Positions 61,939-64,000 of a stretch of 64,000 bases of DNA are shown here, one piece after another. The stretch comes from Phorcus lineatus (Eukaryota > Mollusca > Gastropoda > Trochida > Trochidae). The position numbers and the translations under genes were made by a program. Position 1 is the first letter of the stretch, and each line of letters begins with the position of its first letter. The stretch is taken from contig OV121093.1 of assembly GCA_921293015.1 (NCBI GenBank), positions 31,568,622-31,632,621 on the forward strand, given 5' to 3'. Under the pieces are notes generated by a model. That model searched no databases, had not been told where the DNA came from, and saw only the letters and a list, made by a program, of their open reading frames with translations.

Positions 61939-62823
61939 AAGAGAATGCAGTTCGTGACAGTCTATAAAAGGTAATAAGGGAGACAACTGTGCTTGCTGAA
62001 TTTCAGTTTCATCTATATCGTTTTTCCATATCTTTTGTACATTAGACAATTTAACATCATAGCAAAGTGATAACTCTTGTATCTCGTAACACAACTAGAG
62101 CCGTAAGGGAAAAGAGACAATGTCTTCAAAGGGATTCCTCCGACGGCACCATATTGATGCCGGGCTTAGCGCGGACACCCGATCTACATAGCACGTCTGA
62201 AGACAGAACCCCCGTCCTCAAATCGTCCCCAGTCCAGGCCTGCAAGTAGCTGGATTACAGGAGTTTGCCACAACTCCCAGCCGGTAGCTTACTATTTCTT
62301 TATCATAGTCATTTCAAAACATGAAATCATCCGTTTTTACATAGCTATCCTTTCGACGAACGAAAACCATGTCAACTTAAACTTAGTAAACCCTAACGAA
62401 ATGGTGATTATTGATACAGAAGGACATTGACGCGATTATTTTGTAGCATATGGAAGATTCAATCCGGTGAATACAGAGACTCTTTCCTGTGAGAAAATGC
62501 TGCCTCTTTGCAAAGAGAACGCAGTTCGTGACAGTCTTTAAAAGGTAATAAGGGAGACAACTGTGCTTGCTGAATTTCAGTTTCATCTATATCGTTTTTC
62601 CATATCTTTTGTACATTAGACAATTTAACATCATAGCAAAGTGATAACTCTTGTATCTCGTAACACAACTAGAGCCGTAAGGGAAAAGAGACAATGTCTT
62701 CAAAGGGATATTACTTAGTGTCACATTGTTATCTCAGCAAAATACTTGTAACAACACAGTGGTAATTAGTGTATAAATGGGGATTAAAGGCTCTTACATA
62801 AAGTAAAAAGATACAAAACGGGT
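61727..62823 (-). repeat. Chimeric 1,097-bp unit
   Basis: The left part is a short unit cut in its distal spacer; the right part is a class G long unit missing its first 150 bases. They join at 62133-62135, where both parents share GAT. This is an illegitimate deletion out of register, unlike the in-register exchanges elsewhere. Confidence 0.9.
62133..62281 (-). pseudogene. 7SL 5' fragment (Alu domain and start of S domain), 3'-truncated
   Basis: The class G gene begins normally at 62281 with GTAGCTT upstream, but ends in the loop of helix 6 at 62133, where the sequence changes to spacer from a short unit. Helix 8, the 3' strand of helix 5 and the terminator are lost. Reading on, a transcript would cross spacer and reach the Alu-less copy at 61718-61938, which has a terminator, so a long read-through RNA containing a complete S domain is conceivable. 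Confidence 0.88.
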
Positions 62824-63123
62824 GTGAAAGGAGTGAGTCCAGTTATATTGGACGGGCTGCCAGCAGACGTCTATTCACAGGTGCGAACCCACTACTGCGC
62901 GACAAGGGGACTTTTGCCTGCTGCATTTCTGCCCTGGGCCAGTACGTCCCTCCTTAGTCAACCTGGTACCATCAGATTCCTCCGACGGCACCATATTGAT
63001 GCCGGGCTTAGCGCGGACACCCGATCTACATAGCACGTCTGAAGACAGAACCCCCGTCCTCAAATCGTCCCCAGTCCAGACCTCCAAGTAGCTGGATTAC
63101 AGGAGTTTGCCACAACTCCCAGC
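62815..63123 (-). ncRNA. 7SL: 7SL SRP RNA, full length (class A with CCAGACC)
   Basis: Complete class A gene, sister of the copy at 57825 by the shared CCAGACC change at 63070. Its spacer has private changes (GTTAGAAA near 63332 and GGTGATAAG near 63387). Confidence 0.94.
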
Positions 63124-63656
63124 CGGTAGTTTACTATTTCTTTATCATAGTCATTTCAAAACATGAAATCATCCGTTTTTACATAGCTATCCTTTCGACG
63201 AGCGAAAACCATGTCAACTTAAACTTAGTAAACCCTAACGAAATGGTGATTATTGATACAGAAGGACATTGACACGATTATTTTGTAGCATATGGAAGAT
63301 TCAATCCGGTGAATACAGAGACTCTTTCCTGTTAGAAAATGCTGCCTCTTTGCAAAGAGAATGCAGTTCGTGACAGTCTTTAAAAGGTGATAAGGGAGAC
63401 AACTGTGCTTGCTGAATTTCAGTTTCATCTATATCGTTTTTCCATATCTTTTGTACATTAGACAATTTAACATCATAGCAAAGTGATAACTCTTGTATCT
63501 CGTAACACAACTAGAGCCGTAAGGGAAAAGAGACAATGTCTTCAAAGGGATATTACTTAGTGTCACATTGTTATCTCAGCAAAATACTTGTAACAACACA
63601 GTGGTAATTAGTGTATAAATGGGGATTAAAAGCTCTTACATAAAGTAAAAAGATAC

Positions 63657-63877
63657 AAAACGGGTGTGAAAGGAGTGAGTCCAGTTATATTGGACGGGCT
63701 GCCAGCAGACGTCTATTCACAGGTGCGAACCCACTACTGCGCGACACGGGGACTTTTGCCTGCTGCATTTCTGCCCTGGGCCAGTACGTCCCTCCTTAGT
63801 CAACCTGGTACCATCAGATTCCTCCGACGGCACCATATTGATGCCGGGCTTAGCGCGGACACCCGATCTACATAGCA
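63657..63877 (-). pseudogene. 7SL S-domain-only copy, unit cut by window end
   Basis: CTAC allele with the usual short-unit join. The spacer has a private CTTGAAAAGG near 63901, and the unit continues beyond the window. Confidence 0.9.
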
Positions 63878-64000
63878 AAGAGAATGCAGTTCGTGACAGT
63901 CTTGAAAAGGTAATAAGGGAGACAACTGTGCTTGCTGAATTTCAGTTTCATCTATATCGTTTTTCCATATCTTTTGTACATTAGACAATTTAACATCATA

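Larger units (their letters stand above)
1..64000 (-). repeat. Tandem array of 7SL (SRP) RNA gene units, extending past both window ends
   Basis: The window is a continuous head-to-tail repeat with no inverted unit and no unique sequence. Measured from the conserved point GTGAAAGGAGTGAG (or its variants), unit lengths are mainly 842 and 523 bp, with rarer 820 (four), 808 (two), 725 (two), 844 (one) and one chimeric 1,097-bp unit. Units differ from each other by only a few bases, in gene and spacer alike, which points to ongoing homogenisation by unequal exchange or gene conversion. The first unit begins about one base before position 1 and the last is cut at 64000, so the total array length is unknown. 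All open reading frames in the window are short, repeat with the units and are explained by the RNA gene or spacer. Seen in sequence; the 7SL identity comes from comparison with the human RNA from memory. Confidence 0.97.

Noticed and set aside
1-64000. CRISPR array
   Set aside because: Repeats are hundreds of bases long and the 'spacers' are identical to each other, with no cas genes.
1-64000. Anonymous centromeric satellite
   Set aside because: The unit contains a complete structured RNA gene with a terminator. A satellite-like mode of evolution is likely, but the identity is 7SL.
1-64000. Assembly artefact from repeat collapse or expansion
   Set aside because: Copies carry many private and nested shared variants and several unit lengths, which is not expected of a computational duplication. 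Exact copy number may still be off.

Overview
The whole 64 kb window is one head-to-tail tandem array of 7SL (SRP) RNA genes, all on the minus strand. It contains no convincing protein gene. The repeat unit is 842 bp in its complete form: about 309 bp of 7SL gene plus a conserved, AT-rich spacer of about 530 bp. On the minus strand the gene part reads as a complete metazoan 7SL RNA. It has a 5' Alu domain with the UGUAA motif, helix 5, helix 6 with a GNAR loop (GGAA), helix 8 with a GAAA tetraloop and the flanking AGG/AGCAG asymmetric loop, the 3' strand of helix 5, and then T4 and T5 runs expected to stop RNA polymerase III. Several stem segments differ in sequence from human 7SL but still pair, so these look like real RNA genes rather than a chance match.

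From the sequence I count 88 gene or gene-fragment copies. There are 56 full-length genes (the first lacks only its terminator, at the window edge). There are 29 '523-bp units' carrying one identical 319-bp deletion that removes the Alu domain, the transcription start and the proximal promoter. There are 2 '725-bp units' in which a 117-bp deletion fuses the promoter and first three bases to the S domain. One 5' fragment lies in a chimeric 1,097-bp unit at 61727-62823. Other length variants (820, 808 and 844 bp) alter only the spacer. The array runs off both ends of the window.

Layout: 0-4 kb is three perfect long/short dimers of 1,365 bp. From 4-14 kb long and short units mix, and most full genes are of one Alu-domain allele ('class G'). 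From 14-44 kb most are 'class C' genes, with the 820/808/725-bp spacer variants arranged in duplicated multi-unit blocks. From 44-59 kb there is a clear higher-order pattern in which a 'class A' gene followed by a short unit opens each block. From 59-62.8 kb class G genes return, together with the chimera. The gene classes are defined by RNA nt 37, 40 and 219: A = U,G,U; C = G,G,G; G = U,C,G.

Organism: an animal, because the RNA has full Alu and S domains in the metazoan arrangement and is clearly alignable with human 7SL. It is probably an invertebrate. A spacer motif resembling AAGGGAGATAACT, common in mollusc repeats, hints weakly at a mollusc. As far as I recall, 7SL is a low-copy gene in well-studied animals, so an rDNA-like tandem array with interspersed Alu-less copies is the notable result.
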